Source: an uncultured Bacteroidia bacterium (GTDB lineage Bacteria; Bacteroidota; Bacteroidia; Bacteroidales; Prolixibacteraceae). From it: a DNA stretch of 47,484 nucleotides. The stretch covers positions 1-47,484 of the forward strand of contig CAINVV010000020.1 of assembly GCA_903854235.1 (NCBI GenBank), given 5' to 3'. Shown piece by piece: positions 8,605 to 17,197 of the stretch. The position numbers and the translations under genes are program-made. Each line of letters opens with the position of its first letter. Positions within the stretch are counted from its first letter, which is position 1. The notes beneath the pieces were generated by a model, which was not told where the DNA came from, made no database searches, and saw only the letters and a list, made by a program, of their open reading frames with translations.

Positions 8605-9852
8605 ATGACACAGGCACAGTACAAAAAAATCTATCCCTGGGTAGTAGTTGCGTTGCTTTGGATGGTCGCCATGCTGAATTACATGGACCGCCAAATGCTC
8701 TCTACCATGAAAGTGGCGATGATGGGAGACATTCACGAACTGGAAAAGGCCGAGAACTTCGGAAGGCTGATGGCCATTTTCCTTTGGATCTATGCGATCA
8801 TGAGCCCGATGGCAGGATTGATCGCCGACCGTGTCAACAGAAAATGGCTGATCGTCGGTAGTCTGGCGGTTTGGTCGACAGTGACCATGGCCATGGGCTA
8901 CTCCACCAGTTTTGATCAACTTTATGCCCTGCGTGCCCTGATGGGAGTAAGCGAAGCATTGTACATCCCGGCGGGATTGGCCTTGATTGCCGACTACCAC
9001 CGCGGGCCGACAAGATCGCTGGCCATCGGAATCCATCTGTCGGGTCTTTATCTCGGTCAGGCTCTGGGTGGTTTTGGTGCCACCGTGGCGCACTCCTATT
9101 CGTGGCAACAGGCTTTTCACCTTTTCGGACTGATCGGCATCTGTTACAGCCTGGTGCTCGTAATATTCCTGAAAGACGAACGGGTAAAGGCCATTGATCA
9201 CAAGAGAGCAACTTTTGCAGAAGGAATCAAATCCGTAAAAAATAGCCTGGGAATGATTTTTGGAACCATTAGTTTCTGGGTCGTGCTCTTTTATTTCACG
9301 GCGCCCAGTTTCCCGGGATGGGCGGTCAAGAGCTGGATGCCAACCCTTTTTTCGCAAACGCTGGGAATTGACATGTCCATCGCCGGACCGATGGCCACCA
9401 TCACCATTGCAGGCTCTTCGCTGATAAGTGTGATTCTTGGTGGAATTCTGGCTGATCGCTGGATGAACTTCAACATCAAGGGAAGGATTTACACCGGCGT
9501 GATTGGTTTGAGCATGATGGTGCCAGCCTTACTTTTCCTGGGATATGGTACCGGCTATTTCGGCGTCATCGGTGGTGCCGTACTATTTGGCCTGGGCTTC
9601 GGAATGTTTGACACCAACAGCATGCCGATTCTGTGTCAGTTTGTTTCACCTCGCCATCGCGCAGCCGCCTATGGACTGATGAACATGGCGGGTATCTCGG
9701 CAGGAGCAGTCATTACCGTCTTTCTTGGAAAATCGACGGATGCAGGCAGCCTGGGTCACGATGTAGCCTTGCTTGGTATACCAGTTGTTGCGGCGATTAT
9801 CTTGCAGTTGACGGTGTTGAAGCCTAAGTTCGCGGATAAGATCGAAGATTGA
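8605..9852 (+). CDS. MFS transporter, probable sialic acid permease
   Basis: A 415-aa membrane protein with about 12 hydrophobic segments. The MFS loop motif between TM2 and TM3 is visible as GLIADRVNRKW, and LNYMDRQML near residue 27 is typical of anion/sugar-acid symporters. Its place directly after the lyase and epimerase genes matches the nanT position in Bacteroides fragilis, where an MFS protein imports sialic acid across the inner membrane. The substrate is inferred from context only. It probably uses the proton gradient. The SGNH esterase gene lies 148 bp downstream on the same strand. Confidence 0.85.
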   Translation: MTQAQYKKIYPWVVVALLWMVAMLNYMDRQMLSTMKVAMMGDIHELEKAENFGRLMAIFLWIYAIMSPMAGLIADRVNRKWLIVGSLAVWSTVTMAMGYSTSFDQLYALRALMGVSEALYIPAGLALIADYHRGPTRSLAIGIHLSGLYLGQALGGFGATVAHSYSWQQAFHLFGLIGICYSLVLVIFLKDERVKAIDHKRATFAEGIKSVKNSLGMIFGTISFWVVLFYFTAPSFPGWAVKSWMPTLFSQTLGIDMSIAGPMATITIAGSSLISVILGGILADRWMNFNIKGRIYTGVIGLSMMVPALLFLGYGTGYFGVIGGAVLFGLGFGMFDTNSMPILCQFVSPRHRAAAYGLMNMAGISAGAVITVFLGKSTDAGSLGHDVALLGIPVVAAIILQLTVLKPKFADKIED

Positions 9853-9966
9853 AAAGACCATTTTCGATTTTGGGCGGGAGCTAACGATATTTGTTCGGAT
9901 TGTCAGTTTTTCACAAAGAACATTAAGAATTCCTAAATTGGTTCAAAGGCTCAGAAAGTTCTCTTA

Positions 9967-9990
9967 TTTTCAAATTTTCAAATTTTCAAA
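9967..9990. repeat. Three perfect copies of TTTTCAAA
   Basis: An 8-nt unit is repeated exactly three times just before the SGNH esterase start codon (10001). The unit length matches the octamer arrays seen in the ilv-leu operon, but the sequence differs. Confidence 0.85.
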
Positions 9991-10000
9991 TTCTTATACC

Positions 10001-10654
10001 ATGCGTCAGCTTATTTTCCTCCTTCTTCTGTTTTTATCCGTCAGCTCTTTTGGACAAACCTCCAAGTTCGGAACTTATTACGACCAGCGCAAATCCCTCT
10101 TTGAGCTACTTCCGGAAACTAAAAATGAGGTGATCTTCCTGGGAAACAGCATTACCGATGGTGGAGAGTGGTGTGAACTGCTTCAGAATCCGCACGCCAA
10201 AAACCGTGGCATCAGCGGTGATACCAGCGAAGGAGTGCTCTTCCGTTTGTATCAGGTTACCCGGGCACAACCTGCCAAGGTGTTTTTACTGATCGGGATC
10301 AACGACCTGTCCAAAAATGTCGCTCCGGATACGGTTTATGTGCACATTTGCAGGATCGTCTCTTCCATCCGGACGAAATCACCTAAAACCAAAGTCTATG
10401 TTCAAAGTATCTTTCCCGTAAACAATACTTTCCCGACTTTTGGTTCCCACACCAGCAGGACTCCCCAGGTGAAAGAGCTCAATGAGCGGCTGAAGACCAT
10501 CTGTCCCAAATTGGGGGCTACTTATGTGGATGTCTTCAGCGAACTCAAAAATCCCAACGATGACCTGCTGAATCCAATGTACACCAACGATGGACTCCAT
10601 TTGCTGGGCGAAGGTTACAAGGTATGGATGAAGGTCATCAAGCCCTATTTGTAG
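10001..10654 (+). CDS. Secreted SGNH/GDSL hydrolase
   Basis: An exported esterase that probably de-acetylates a sugar or glycan. The signal peptide MRQLIFLLLLFLSVSSFGQ sets the start; an ATG at 9938 would place 21 polar residues before it. SGNH blocks are visible: block I VIFLGNSITDGGEW (Ser50), block II NRGISGDTSEG, block III LIGINDLS, and block V NDGLHLLGEGY (Asp/His dyad near residues 197-200). The protein has 217 aa. It ends the sialic acid locus and is followed at once by a strong terminator. It may act with the SASA esterase on differently acetylated sialic acids, but the substrate is not shown by sequence. Confidence 0.85.
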   Translation: MRQLIFLLLLFLSVSSFGQTSKFGTYYDQRKSLFELLPETKNEVIFLGNSITDGGEWCELLQNPHAKNRGISGDTSEGVLFRLYQVTRAQPAKVFLLIGINDLSKNVAPDTVYVHICRIVSSIRTKSPKTKVYVQSIFPVNNTFPTFGSHTSRTPQVKELNERLKTICPKLGATYVDVFSELKNPNDDLLNPMYTNDGLHLLGEGYKVWMKVIKPYL

Positions 10655-10668
10655 ATAGATACCTCCTC

Positions 10669-10715
10669 AAAAGCAAAAGGGTTCGAAATAAAATTTCTAA
10701 CCCCTTTGCTTTTTT
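10669..10715. terminator. Bidirectional intrinsic terminator
   Basis: A 15-bp stem with one mismatch (10669-10683 with 699-713 of the same kb) has a further GAAAT/ATTTC helix in its loop. T runs lie on both strands. It sits between the convergent SGNH esterase (+) and lipoprotein (-) genes and can serve both. Confidence 0.88.
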
Positions 10716-10754
10716 GCTCCTTCATTTCAGGAGGAGTATGCCCGTTTTTGGGGA

Positions 10755-11312
10755 TCAATTCAGCGGAGCGCAGGTAAATTTGGCATCGAAGGCCAGCTTG
10801 GCCGTGAGGGAAAGCGGCGCATTGTTGGTGGTGCCGGTGATGGTAATGGTCAGAGCCCTGTCGCTTACAAGCTTCGCTTCAACCAAATTGAATTGGGACT
10901 GCACGGCAGCCGAAATGGTGGGAGAAAAAGGATTGTTGAGGGTGGCGCCAATGTTGGCGATCGAAAAAACAGGACCTGTGATGCCGGTGACAGCCAAATC
11001 AAGTGTTAAAACCTGATCGGAACCGGTTAATGTAGCGATCGTAACGGTTACACCTCTCAAATCAACGGATTTGATCTTGTTGATGTAGGAAGTCATATCA
11101 ACGTTATCTGCCACCTGCAGTACTTTTGTCGCGGTAAAACTATAAAAGGTTACCGCCTTGTCGTTCAGATTTGCACTTTTGACCGAGGCCACGGTAATGG
11201 GAACATCTACTTGCAAATTGGTGGTGACTGGCACCGTGATGGCATCCTTAATCGCACTGCACGAGGAGAGGATCAACAAAATAATGCCAAATAATAAAGA
11301 GGTCTTACTCAT
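10755..11312 (-). CDS. Hypothetical lipoprotein, beta-rich
   Basis: Family not recognised. The 185-aa protein starts MSKTSLLFGIILLILSSC, a clear lipoprotein signal with lipobox LSSC, so it is probably anchored in the outer or inner membrane facing the periplasm. The mature part is rich in Thr, Val and Ile with regular strand-like spacing and ends in a short KFTCAPLN tail. This suggests a beta-sandwich, perhaps of an LEA- or adhesin-like kind. The nearest gene upstream on the same strand, the papain-like protease, ends 210 bp away. That spacer (11313-11522) is AT-rich and shows no gene or clear promoter. No function is proposed. Confidence 0.72.
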   Translation of the reverse strand: MSKTSLLFGIILLILSSCSAIKDAITVPVTTNLQVDVPITVASVKSANLNDKAVTFYSFTATKVLQVADNVDMTSYINKIKSVDLRGVTVTIATLTGSDQVLTLDLAVTGITGPVFSIANIGATLNNPFSPTISAAVQSQFNLVEAKLVSDRALTITITGTTNNAPLSLTAKLAFDAKFTCAPLN

Positions 11313-11522
11313 GGTATTTAATTTAGATAGGTTAATTACAACGATTTATGGCTGTTGACACACAAACAGTTATGATAATATTTGTTTAAAATTAGTAACA
11401 AATAAATGATTTTGTTCCTTTTTCAGGGAAATTATTTTGTTCAATAGGAACGCGCCGGCATAAATTTTGTAAAAATTCATTCCAGTCAAGAATGGGATAT
11501 CTTTGGTCGAAGGCTGGGAGGA

Positions 11523-12446
11523 TCAGGAATTGAAATTACCGGTGTCTATCCATTCATTTTTGAGCAGCGACCACCAATCTATGGCCAAACCTTTCAGAAT
11601 GTATTCGTACGGAATCCAGCCATATCCGTTTTCTCCCCAATCGCTTCCCCACGAATTTTTAATCCGGATGGCACCCACGGTCTCTTTCGAGCCGGGGGCT
11701 TGATTTTTGATTTTTATCCTGTCATCATAACCTGCAGCCACGACGGCGTGTCCTCCCTCCAACTTTTCTCCCTTCCCGGGGAAAGGGATCATCCCGTTGT
11801 TGGCAGTAGATTGATTGATGGACTGATAAACGGTAAATCCAAACATCATTGGAAGGGCGGTAGCCAGACTTTGCCTGATGCTGGTTAGAAGGGATTCGGA
11901 GGAAGTTCCCGGCGGGTCAAGCCGATAATAGGTGACTGCCTGGTAATTTTGGGCATAGGCATAACAAAATGGAGTCGGCTCACTGTCATACGCTGCTTCG
12001 TTGTAAGGCCAGTACTCCTCCGGTGGGGCACCAAAAAGAACCATGGCACCCATGATGCTACGTAAAAATGCTCCGCTGTCGCCTGTTTGATGCAGTAAAT
12101 TGCGGGCAGTTTTGTAGAGGAATAACCTGGATGGCTCGAGGTACTTTCCGTATGCCCGGTTCTCGAAATACTCCACCAGACTTGCTGCGGCGTTGGCCGT
12201 ACAGGACCCCAGGTTACCCTGGTCTTTCGCAGGAGAAAACCAATTGGTCAAATCTATGGAAACAGGCAGGGCACTGCCCGTTTTTCCGGCGGGATTCAAA
12301 TGAGTTTTCATCTGTCTTACGGAGGCTCTCTCACCCAGCCTCGCCAGACGGGCGGAAATTTCATCATCTTCGGAGGTCTTGTCCCTGAAATCGGGCCAGT
12401 CGGGTATCCAGCCCAACTTGGAAGAAAGGTTCAAATTTTCCATCAT
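11523..12446 (-). CDS. Papain-like cysteine protease (C1 family), no signal peptide
   Basis: A 307-aa peptidase with the papain catalytic set: oxyanion Gln76 and Cys82 in KDQGNLGSCTANAA, His233 in GGHAVVAAGYDD, and Asn264 in RIKNSWGSDWGENGYGW. The N-terminus (MMENLNLSSKLGWIPDWPDFRD) has no hydrophobic signal and no long inhibitory propeptide, so it looks cytoplasmic or exported by another route. PVSIDLTNWFSP before the Cys loop matches the mature N-terminus of bacterial and archaeal C1 members. Met1 or Met2 may be the start. Neighbours are unrelated: an unknown lipoprotein downstream and a divergent DUF3472 gene. The biological substrate is unknown. Confidence 0.87.
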   Translation of the reverse strand: MMENLNLSSKLGWIPDWPDFRDKTSEDDEISARLARLGERASVRQMKTHLNPAGKTGSALPVSIDLTNWFSPAKDQGNLGSCTANAAASLVEYFENRAYGKYLEPSRLFLYKTARNLLHQTGDSGAFLRSIMGAMVLFGAPPEEYWPYNEAAYDSEPTPFCYAYAQNYQAVTYYRLDPPGTSSESLLTSIRQSLATALPMMFGFTVYQSINQSTANNGMIPFPGKGEKLEGGHAVVAAGYDDRIKIKNQAPGSKETVGAIRIKNSWGSDWGENGYGWIPYEYILKGLAIDWWSLLKNEWIDTGNFNS

Positions 12447-12465
12447 GTAAGGGATTTAAATTCTG

Positions 12466-12473
12466 TAAATTTG
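12466..12473 (+). promoter_or_regulatory. Possible -7 box TAAATTTG
   Basis: Fits TAnnTTTG and lies 51 bp before the DUF3472 start codon. No good TTTG box is seen 19-21 bp upstream, so it is only a candidate. Confidence 0.35.
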
Positions 12474-12524
12474 CTGGGACCAAATGGATTACTGAATCCT
12501 ATAAATATAATAAAAAAATTCGTA

Positions 12525-13802
12525 ATGACTACATATACAGACAGATACTTTGAGGTGAGCAAACAGAGTCTTTTATTCAGTATCCTTTTATTTGGTATTA
12601 TGTTATATGCTGGCAGGGTGAATGCGCAACCAGCAGCAACATGGAACATTCCATCCAATGGCAACAGTTTTCTGGTCCAAGTTCCTTCAAGGACGGGAGA
12701 TAGAATGGAGGAATGGCAATCGAACGACCAGCATTACCTGTTTTTTTTCTGGACGGACCGCTCGTGCATCGTGGATCTTTCGCTGAATCTTTCCGTGGCG
12801 ATGGGAAAATCACTGTTGAATGTTTCGTCAGAAACCAAAGCATTTAATGTAAAGGTAAGTGGGAATGTGTCTCACCTGGTGAGGGTCGGAAAGGTTAGGC
12901 TGGATAAGGGTTATCACAGAATAGAGCTTCGTGGGATAACCAAATCGGGATCTACCTATGCAAATGTGGCCGAACTGAAATTGCGATCTAAAACAGATAA
13001 ACTAGATGTTAATTATGTAAAAGACAATGTGGACAACAGGTTCTATTGGGGGAGGCGTGGTCCTTCCGTTCACCTCAATTATGAGCTGCCAGCCGGCGCG
13101 GAGGCGGAATATTTTTACAACGAACTAACGGTTCCGGTCGGTCAGGATCCAGAGGGCTCCTATTTTATGGCCACCGGTTTTGGAGAGGGATATTTTGGGA
13201 TGCAGGTCAATGGTCCGGAGGAGAGAAGGGTGCTATTCTCCGTTTGGAGTCCTTACCACACCGACCGACCGGCAGAGATCCCGGAGTCGGAAAGGATCGT
13301 TTTACTGAAAAAAGGAGAGGGTGTCCATGCCGGTGAATTTGGAGACGAGGGTTCAGGTGGTCAAAGTTACCTGAAAACCAACTGGAAAGCTGGAAAAACC
13401 TATGGCTTCCTCTTGAAAGGAACTCCTGACGGGGAGGGGAATACGGTTTACACGGCCTGGTTCTATGATCCGGACGCTGGAAACCGGCAGTTGATTGCCA
13501 GTTTCAAGCGACCAAAAACGGATCATTATCTTTCCAGGTTACATTCTTTTCTCGAAAATTTCGAAGATCAGAATGGCTATTTGGGAAGGAAATGTCTGTA
13601 TTCAAATACCTGGTGCATGGACAAAAACGGTCATGTGTTTCCGCTCACGAAGGCCCGTTTTACCGGTGATGACATTGCCAAAAGAGGTTACCGCCTCGAT
13701 TACGAGGGCGGAACAGAAAAGAATGCCTTCTATCTGCGAAACGGAGGCTTCTTTAACAATTCCGGATGTACGCTACAATCCAGTCTCCAACTTCAGAGGT
13801 AG
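12525..13802 (+). CDS. Secreted DUF5077/DUF3472 protein, C-terminus possibly truncated
   Basis: A 425-aa exported protein of unknown function. The signal peptide covers about residues 13-34 (ending RVNAQ). A DUF5077-like beta domain (about 35-165) is followed by a DUF3472-like domain, recognised by [30 protein letters not shown] and [19 protein letters not shown]. Such pairs occur in Bacteroidetes glycan-use loci. The start is set by the signal; an in-frame ATG at 12300 lies inside the divergent protease gene. The last 16 codons run over the leuB 3' end on the other strand. The tail after NGGFF looks unlike family members as I remember them, and about 20 residues seem to be missing. Confidence 0.8.
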   Translation: MTTYTDRYFEVSKQSLLFSILLFGIMLYAGRVNAQPAATWNIPSNGNSFLVQVPSRTGDRMEEWQSNDQHYLFFFWTDRSCIVDLSLNLSVAMGKSLLNVSSETKAFNVKVSGNVSHLVRVGKVRLDKGYHRIELRGITKSGSTYANVAELKLRSKTDKLDVNYVKDNVDNRFYWGRRGPSVHLNYELPAGAEAEYFYNELTVPVGQDPEGSYFMATGFGEGYFGMQVNGPEERRVLFSVWSPYHTDRPAEIPESERIVLLKKGEGVHAGEFGDEGSGGQSYLKTNWKAGKTYGFLLKGTPDGEGNTVYTAWFYDPDAGNRQLIASFKRPKTDHYLSRLHSFLENFEDQNGYLGRKCLYSNTWCMDKNGHVFPLTKARFTGDDIAKRGYRLDYEGGTEKNAFYLRNGGFFNNSGCTLQSSLQLQR

Positions 13803-14826
13803 AAAGGGCTTTAGACTTGTCGTCCGTCAGATCTTCTGTCACCGCGCCGGCTTCCAGGGAGGCCTCTACGGCTTTCCTGATAAGGGCAGACTCTTTGTCC
13901 AGCTTGTAGGCATATTCGAACATCATCGCCGCAGAAAGGATGGTCGCGCAGGGATTGGCGATATTCTTGCCTGCTGCCTGCGGATAGGAGCCGTGGATGG
14001 GTTCGAAGACGGAAGTGTGGATTCCGATGGAGGCAGAGGGCAACATTCCCAGAGAACCAGCAATGACGCTCGCCTCGTCGGTCAGGATGTCACCAAAAAG
14101 ATTTTCGGTCACCATCACGTCGAAGCGTTTTGGCCATTGGATGATCTGCATGGCTGCATTGTCGACGAACATATAATCTACGACAACTTCAGGATAAAGA
14201 GGCTCCATCTCCTTGGAGATTTGCCGCCAAAGGCGGGAAGTTGCCAGTACGTTGGCTTTATCGACCACCGTCAATCTCTTTTTGCGCTTCATGGCAAATT
14301 CGAACGAAAGTTTCAGGATGCGTTCCACTTCCATCCGGGTATAGATGCAGGTATCGTAGGCGGTGTCACCATTTTCGCTGCGGCCTTGCGGCTGGCCGAA
14401 ATAGAGTCCGCCTGTAAGCTCACGGATGGTCACGAAATCGGCACCTTCGACGCGTTCGGTCTTCAGGGGAGATTTGTCGAGCAAGGAAGGGAAGATGATC
14501 AGCGGGCGAATGTTGGCATAGAGTCCAAGTTTCTTGCGCATAGCAAGTAATCCCTGTTCGGGGCGAACTTTTGCGGAGGGATCGTTGTCAAACCTGGGAT
14601 GGCCGATGGCTCCGAAAAGAACGGCATCCGACTGCATGCAGAGTTCGTGCGTCTCATCGGGGTAGGGATTGCCGGTTGCATCGATGGCTACAGCACCAAC
14701 CAGAGCCTCTTTGGTATTCAGTTTGTGTCCAAACTTCTCTGCAACAGCCGCAGTCACTCTAAGGGCTTGTGCAACAATCTCAGGCCCGATTCCGTCTCCG
14801 GCCAAAACAGCAATGTTTAAATTCAT
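13753..14826 (-). CDS. leuB: 3-isopropylmalate dehydrogenase
   Basis: Oxidises and decarboxylates 3-isopropylmalate to 2-oxoisocaproate with NAD+ (leucine pathway). The 357-aa protein shows the beta-decarboxylating dehydrogenase signatures: [11 protein letters not shown] at the N-terminus, the substrate-binding [10 protein letters not shown] segment, the catalytic Lys region [16 protein letters not shown], the metal site [23 protein letters not shown], and the nucleotide loop [18 protein letters not shown]. It is the last gene of the operon, 25 bp behind the second leuA-like gene. Its stop codon lies inside the convergent DUF3472 frame, with a 50-bp overlap and no terminator seen. With a citramalate synthase it could also serve isoleucine synthesis. 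Confidence 0.95.
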   Translation of the reverse strand: MNLNIAVLAGDGIGPEIVAQALRVTAAVAEKFGHKLNTKEALVGAVAIDATGNPYPDETHELCMQSDAVLFGAIGHPRFDNDPSAKVRPEQGLLAMRKKLGLYANIRPLIIFPSLLDKSPLKTERVEGADFVTIRELTGGLYFGQPQGRSENGDTAYDTCIYTRMEVERILKLSFEFAMKRKKRLTVVDKANVLATSRLWRQISKEMEPLYPEVVVDYMFVDNAAMQIIQWPKRFDVMVTENLFGDILTDEASVIAGSLGMLPSASIGIHTSVFEPIHGSYPQAAGKNIANPCATILSAAMMFEYAYKLDKESALIRKAVEASLEAGAVTEDLTDDKSKALSTSEVGDWIVAYIRNC

Positions 14827-14851
14827 GTATTGTAATTTTAAAAAGAAATTG

Positions 14852-16381
14852 TCAATAGACTTGTCCGTCGCTTTCGATGATGTTCAACATCTTGATGGTT
14901 GCCTTGATGGCAGCGGCCGTCTGATCGGGATCGAGTCCACGGGTCTTGAATTCGCGTCCAAGTTCCCAGGTAATCAGCGTTTCAACGAGTGCATCCGTCT
15001 TTCCTCCCGGAGGAATCGTGACGGTATAGTTGACGAGCGAAGGAAGCTGCTTGTGCAATTTGTGATAGATCTTTTGCAGGGCATTCATAAATGCATCATA
15101 CTGTCCGTCGCCGGATCCTGCTTCTTCGAAGAGTTCGCCGTTCAGCTCGATGCAGACAGTGGCCATTGGCCTGAGTCCCAAGGCGTGGGAGATGGCGTAA
15201 TTTTTCAGGGTGATTTTCTCAAAAATGGATTCACTCTTCAGCACATCGGAGAGGATGTAGGGTAAATCTTCGGAAGTAACCGTCTCTTTTTTGTCGGCCA
15301 GTTCGATCACCTTGTCAGTTACTCTTTTCAGGTTTTCAGGATCGAGGCGGATACCCATCTCCTCCAGGTTTTTGGCGATGTTGGCTTTGCCGGAAGTTTT
15401 GCCGAGGGCATATTTCCGGGTACGGCCAAAACGTTCCGGAAGTAAATCGTTGTAATACAGATTGTCCTTGTTATCGCCGTCGGCGTGAATCCCGCTACAT
15501 TGGGTAAAGACATTTTCGCCAATGATCGGCTTGTTACCCGATATGTGTATTCCTGAGAAGGTCTCCACCAACCGGCTGACCATGTTCAGCTTGTGCTCGT
15601 TGATGGAATTAGGCATCTTCAGATGGTCGTTCATGAAGGCCACAACGCTCGAAAGTGGAGCATTTCCTGCCCTTTCGCCCAAACCGTTGATGGTGGTGTG
15701 GATGGTCCTGATACCTGCACGCAAAGCTGCATCGACGTTGGCCACGGCCAGGTCGTAGTCGTTGTGTGCATGGAAATCGAAATGGAGGGTCGGAAAGTCG
15801 CGCAGCATCGTTGAACAGAACTCGAAAGTCTCGGATGGATTGAGGATGCCGAGGGTATCTGGAAGCATCAGCCTTTTGATGGGTTCGTTTTTCAATCCTT
15901 CCAGCATAAAATGGACATATTCCGGAGAGTTGCGCATCCCGTTTGACCAGTCTTCTAGGTAGAGGTTCACGGTGATATTCATCTCCTGAGCACGGGCAAT
16001 GGATTTTTTGAGATCGGCCAGGTGTTGTTCCGGACTCTTTTTCAGTTGTTGCGTGACATGGCGGAGCGACCCCTTTCCCAGCAGGTTGATGACCTTCCCT
16101 CCCGCCTTGGCGATCCAATCCAGGGAGGTATTTCCGTCGACAAACCCAAGAATTTCAATTTTGTCGTGGTATGGAGTCCCAAGGGCCCACTCCATCACTT
16201 TTTTGGCTCCCAGCATCTCCCCGTCAGAAACCCGGGCGGATGCAATTTCGAGGTAGTCGACTTTGACCTCTTCCAGGAGGATTTTGGCGATGTTTAGCTT
16301 TTCGGCATCTGAAAAAGAAACGCCTGAGGTCTGTTCTCCATCCCTCAGGGTCGTATCCATGATGTAAACTTTGTCTTTCAC
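14852..16381 (-). CDS. 2-isopropylmalate/citramalate synthase paralogue
   Basis: A 509-aa DRE-TIM metallolyase that condenses acetyl-CoA with a 2-oxoacid. [18 protein letters not shown] carries the catalytic Arg-Asp pair, [13 protein letters not shown] the metal-binding HxH, and [12 protein letters not shown] the family signature. ECSGIHADG-like sequence ([13 protein letters not shown]) precedes a C-terminal allosteric domain. It differs clearly from the canonical leuA in the same operon: [11 protein letters not shown] resembles citramalate synthases (GVSFS..DKL) rather than PGCQLN in LeuA. Since no threonine deaminase gene lies in the operon, an (R)-citramalate synthase role for isoleucine synthesis is a good inference. 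A second IPM synthase is the alternative. Confidence 0.85.
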   Translation of the reverse strand: MKDKVYIMDTTLRDGEQTSGVSFSDAEKLNIAKILLEEVKVDYLEIASARVSDGEMLGAKKVMEWALGTPYHDKIEILGFVDGNTSLDWIAKAGGKVINLLGKGSLRHVTQQLKKSPEQHLADLKKSIARAQEMNITVNLYLEDWSNGMRNSPEYVHFMLEGLKNEPIKRLMLPDTLGILNPSETFEFCSTMLRDFPTLHFDFHAHNDYDLAVANVDAALRAGIRTIHTTINGLGERAGNAPLSSVVAFMNDHLKMPNSINEHKLNMVSRLVETFSGIHISGNKPIIGENVFTQCSGIHADGDNKDNLYYNDLLPERFGRTRKYALGKTSGKANIAKNLEEMGIRLDPENLKRVTDKVIELADKKETVTSEDLPYILSDVLKSESIFEKITLKNYAISHALGLRPMATVCIELNGELFEEAGSGDGQYDAFMNALQKIYHKLHKQLPSLVNYTVTIPPGGKTDALVETLITWELGREFKTRGLDPDQTAAAIKATIKMLNIIESDGQVY

Positions 16382-16462
16382 TCGTAAATCGTGTTGTGAT
16401 ATTTTTGAATATCAATAAGTATCCATTTTACCAGCAGGTGCAATTACACGTGGTTGGCTGTA

Positions 16463-17053
16463 TTATACCCGGCTGTTCTCAAATGCGGTAATCTCATTCT
16501 TCAGACTTAGCAGGTAATCGATGTCGTCGTATCCTTTCAGCAGACACTCCTTTTTGTAGGGATTGATATCAAACTGGAGTTCTGTCGATTTGTTGATGTT
16601 ACGGATCGCTTGTTTTTCCAGATCTACCTCAAAGGCAGCCGTTGGATCTTTTTCAATGGTGTCGAACATCTCAAACAGGAATTCTTCCGTCACCTGAATG
16701 GGAAGCAACCCGTTGTTCAGCACGTTACCCTTGAAAATATCTGCAAAAAAGCTGGAAACCACCACCCTGAAACCATAATCATACACCGACCACGCAGCAT
16801 GTTCGCGGCTGGATCCGCTGCCGAAATTCTTTCCTGCGACCAGAATGGTGCCCGAATATTTTGGATTGTTCAATACGAAATCCGGATTGGGTGTGCCGTC
16901 TTTGCGGTAGCGCCAGTCGCGGAAAAGGTTATCCCCAAATCCTTTGCGCTCGACTGCCTTCAGAAATCGAGCCGGAATGATCTGGTCGGTATCCACATTC
17001 TCTATCGGAAGCGGAACTGCGGAACTTACTATTTTGATGAATTTTTCAATCAT
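16463..17053 (-). CDS. leuD: 3-isopropylmalate dehydratase small subunit
   Basis: Swivelling domain subunit that with LeuC isomerises 2- to 3-isopropylmalate (and citramalate to 3-methylmalate in the pyruvate route). The 196-aa protein carries the [14 protein letters not shown] and [16 protein letters not shown] motifs, and [22 protein letters not shown] matches the substrate-specificity region. The start MIEKFIKI fits the family; the frame extends upstream to 17161 but that stretch is a repeat-containing spacer. It lies 144 bp behind leuC and 81 bp ahead of the citramalate synthase-like gene. That 81-bp spacer has only a short GATATT/AATATC palindrome. Confidence 0.94.
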   Translation of the reverse strand: MIEKFIKIVSSAVPLPIENVDTDQIIPARFLKAVERKGFGDNLFRDWRYRKDGTPNPDFVLNNPKYSGTILVAGKNFGSGSSREHAAWSVYDYGFRVVVSSFFADIFKGNVLNNGLLPIQVTEEFLFEMFDTIEKDPTAAFEVDLEKQAIRNINKSTELQFDINPYKKECLLKGYDDIDYLLSLKNEITAFENSRV

Positions 17054-17065
17054 TTCTTTTAATTT

Positions 17066-17175
17066 GAAAATGAGATGGTATGAAGATGCGAGTGTAAGAG
17101 GGTGAGCTTTGAGATTGAAGCGTATTGAGTCTGTCTGGGGACTGTTCCCCGATTTTCTCATCTTCCCATCTTCTC
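17066..17175. repeat. Octamer arrays facing each other in the leuC-leuD spacer
   Basis: On the + strand six 8-nt units starting with G (consensus GARnnTRn) run from 17066 to 17113. On the - strand three 8-nt units (GAGAAGAT type) cover 17152-17175. A small GGGGA/TCCCC hairpin (17137-17150) lies between them. Purine-rich units on opposite strands flank the centre and can partly pair in the transcript. Confidence 0.6.
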
Positions 17176-17197
17176 ACACGCTTATATTCCATAAAAA

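Noticed and set aside
8602-9357. 251-codon frame antisense to the MFS transporter gene
   Set aside because: Low-complexity His/Gln-rich product with no motifs; the + strand transporter is clear.
13495-14550. 351-codon + strand frame across the DUF3472 end and leuB
   Set aside because: Antisense to leuB and without signal, motif or sensible start; a by-product of leuB composition.
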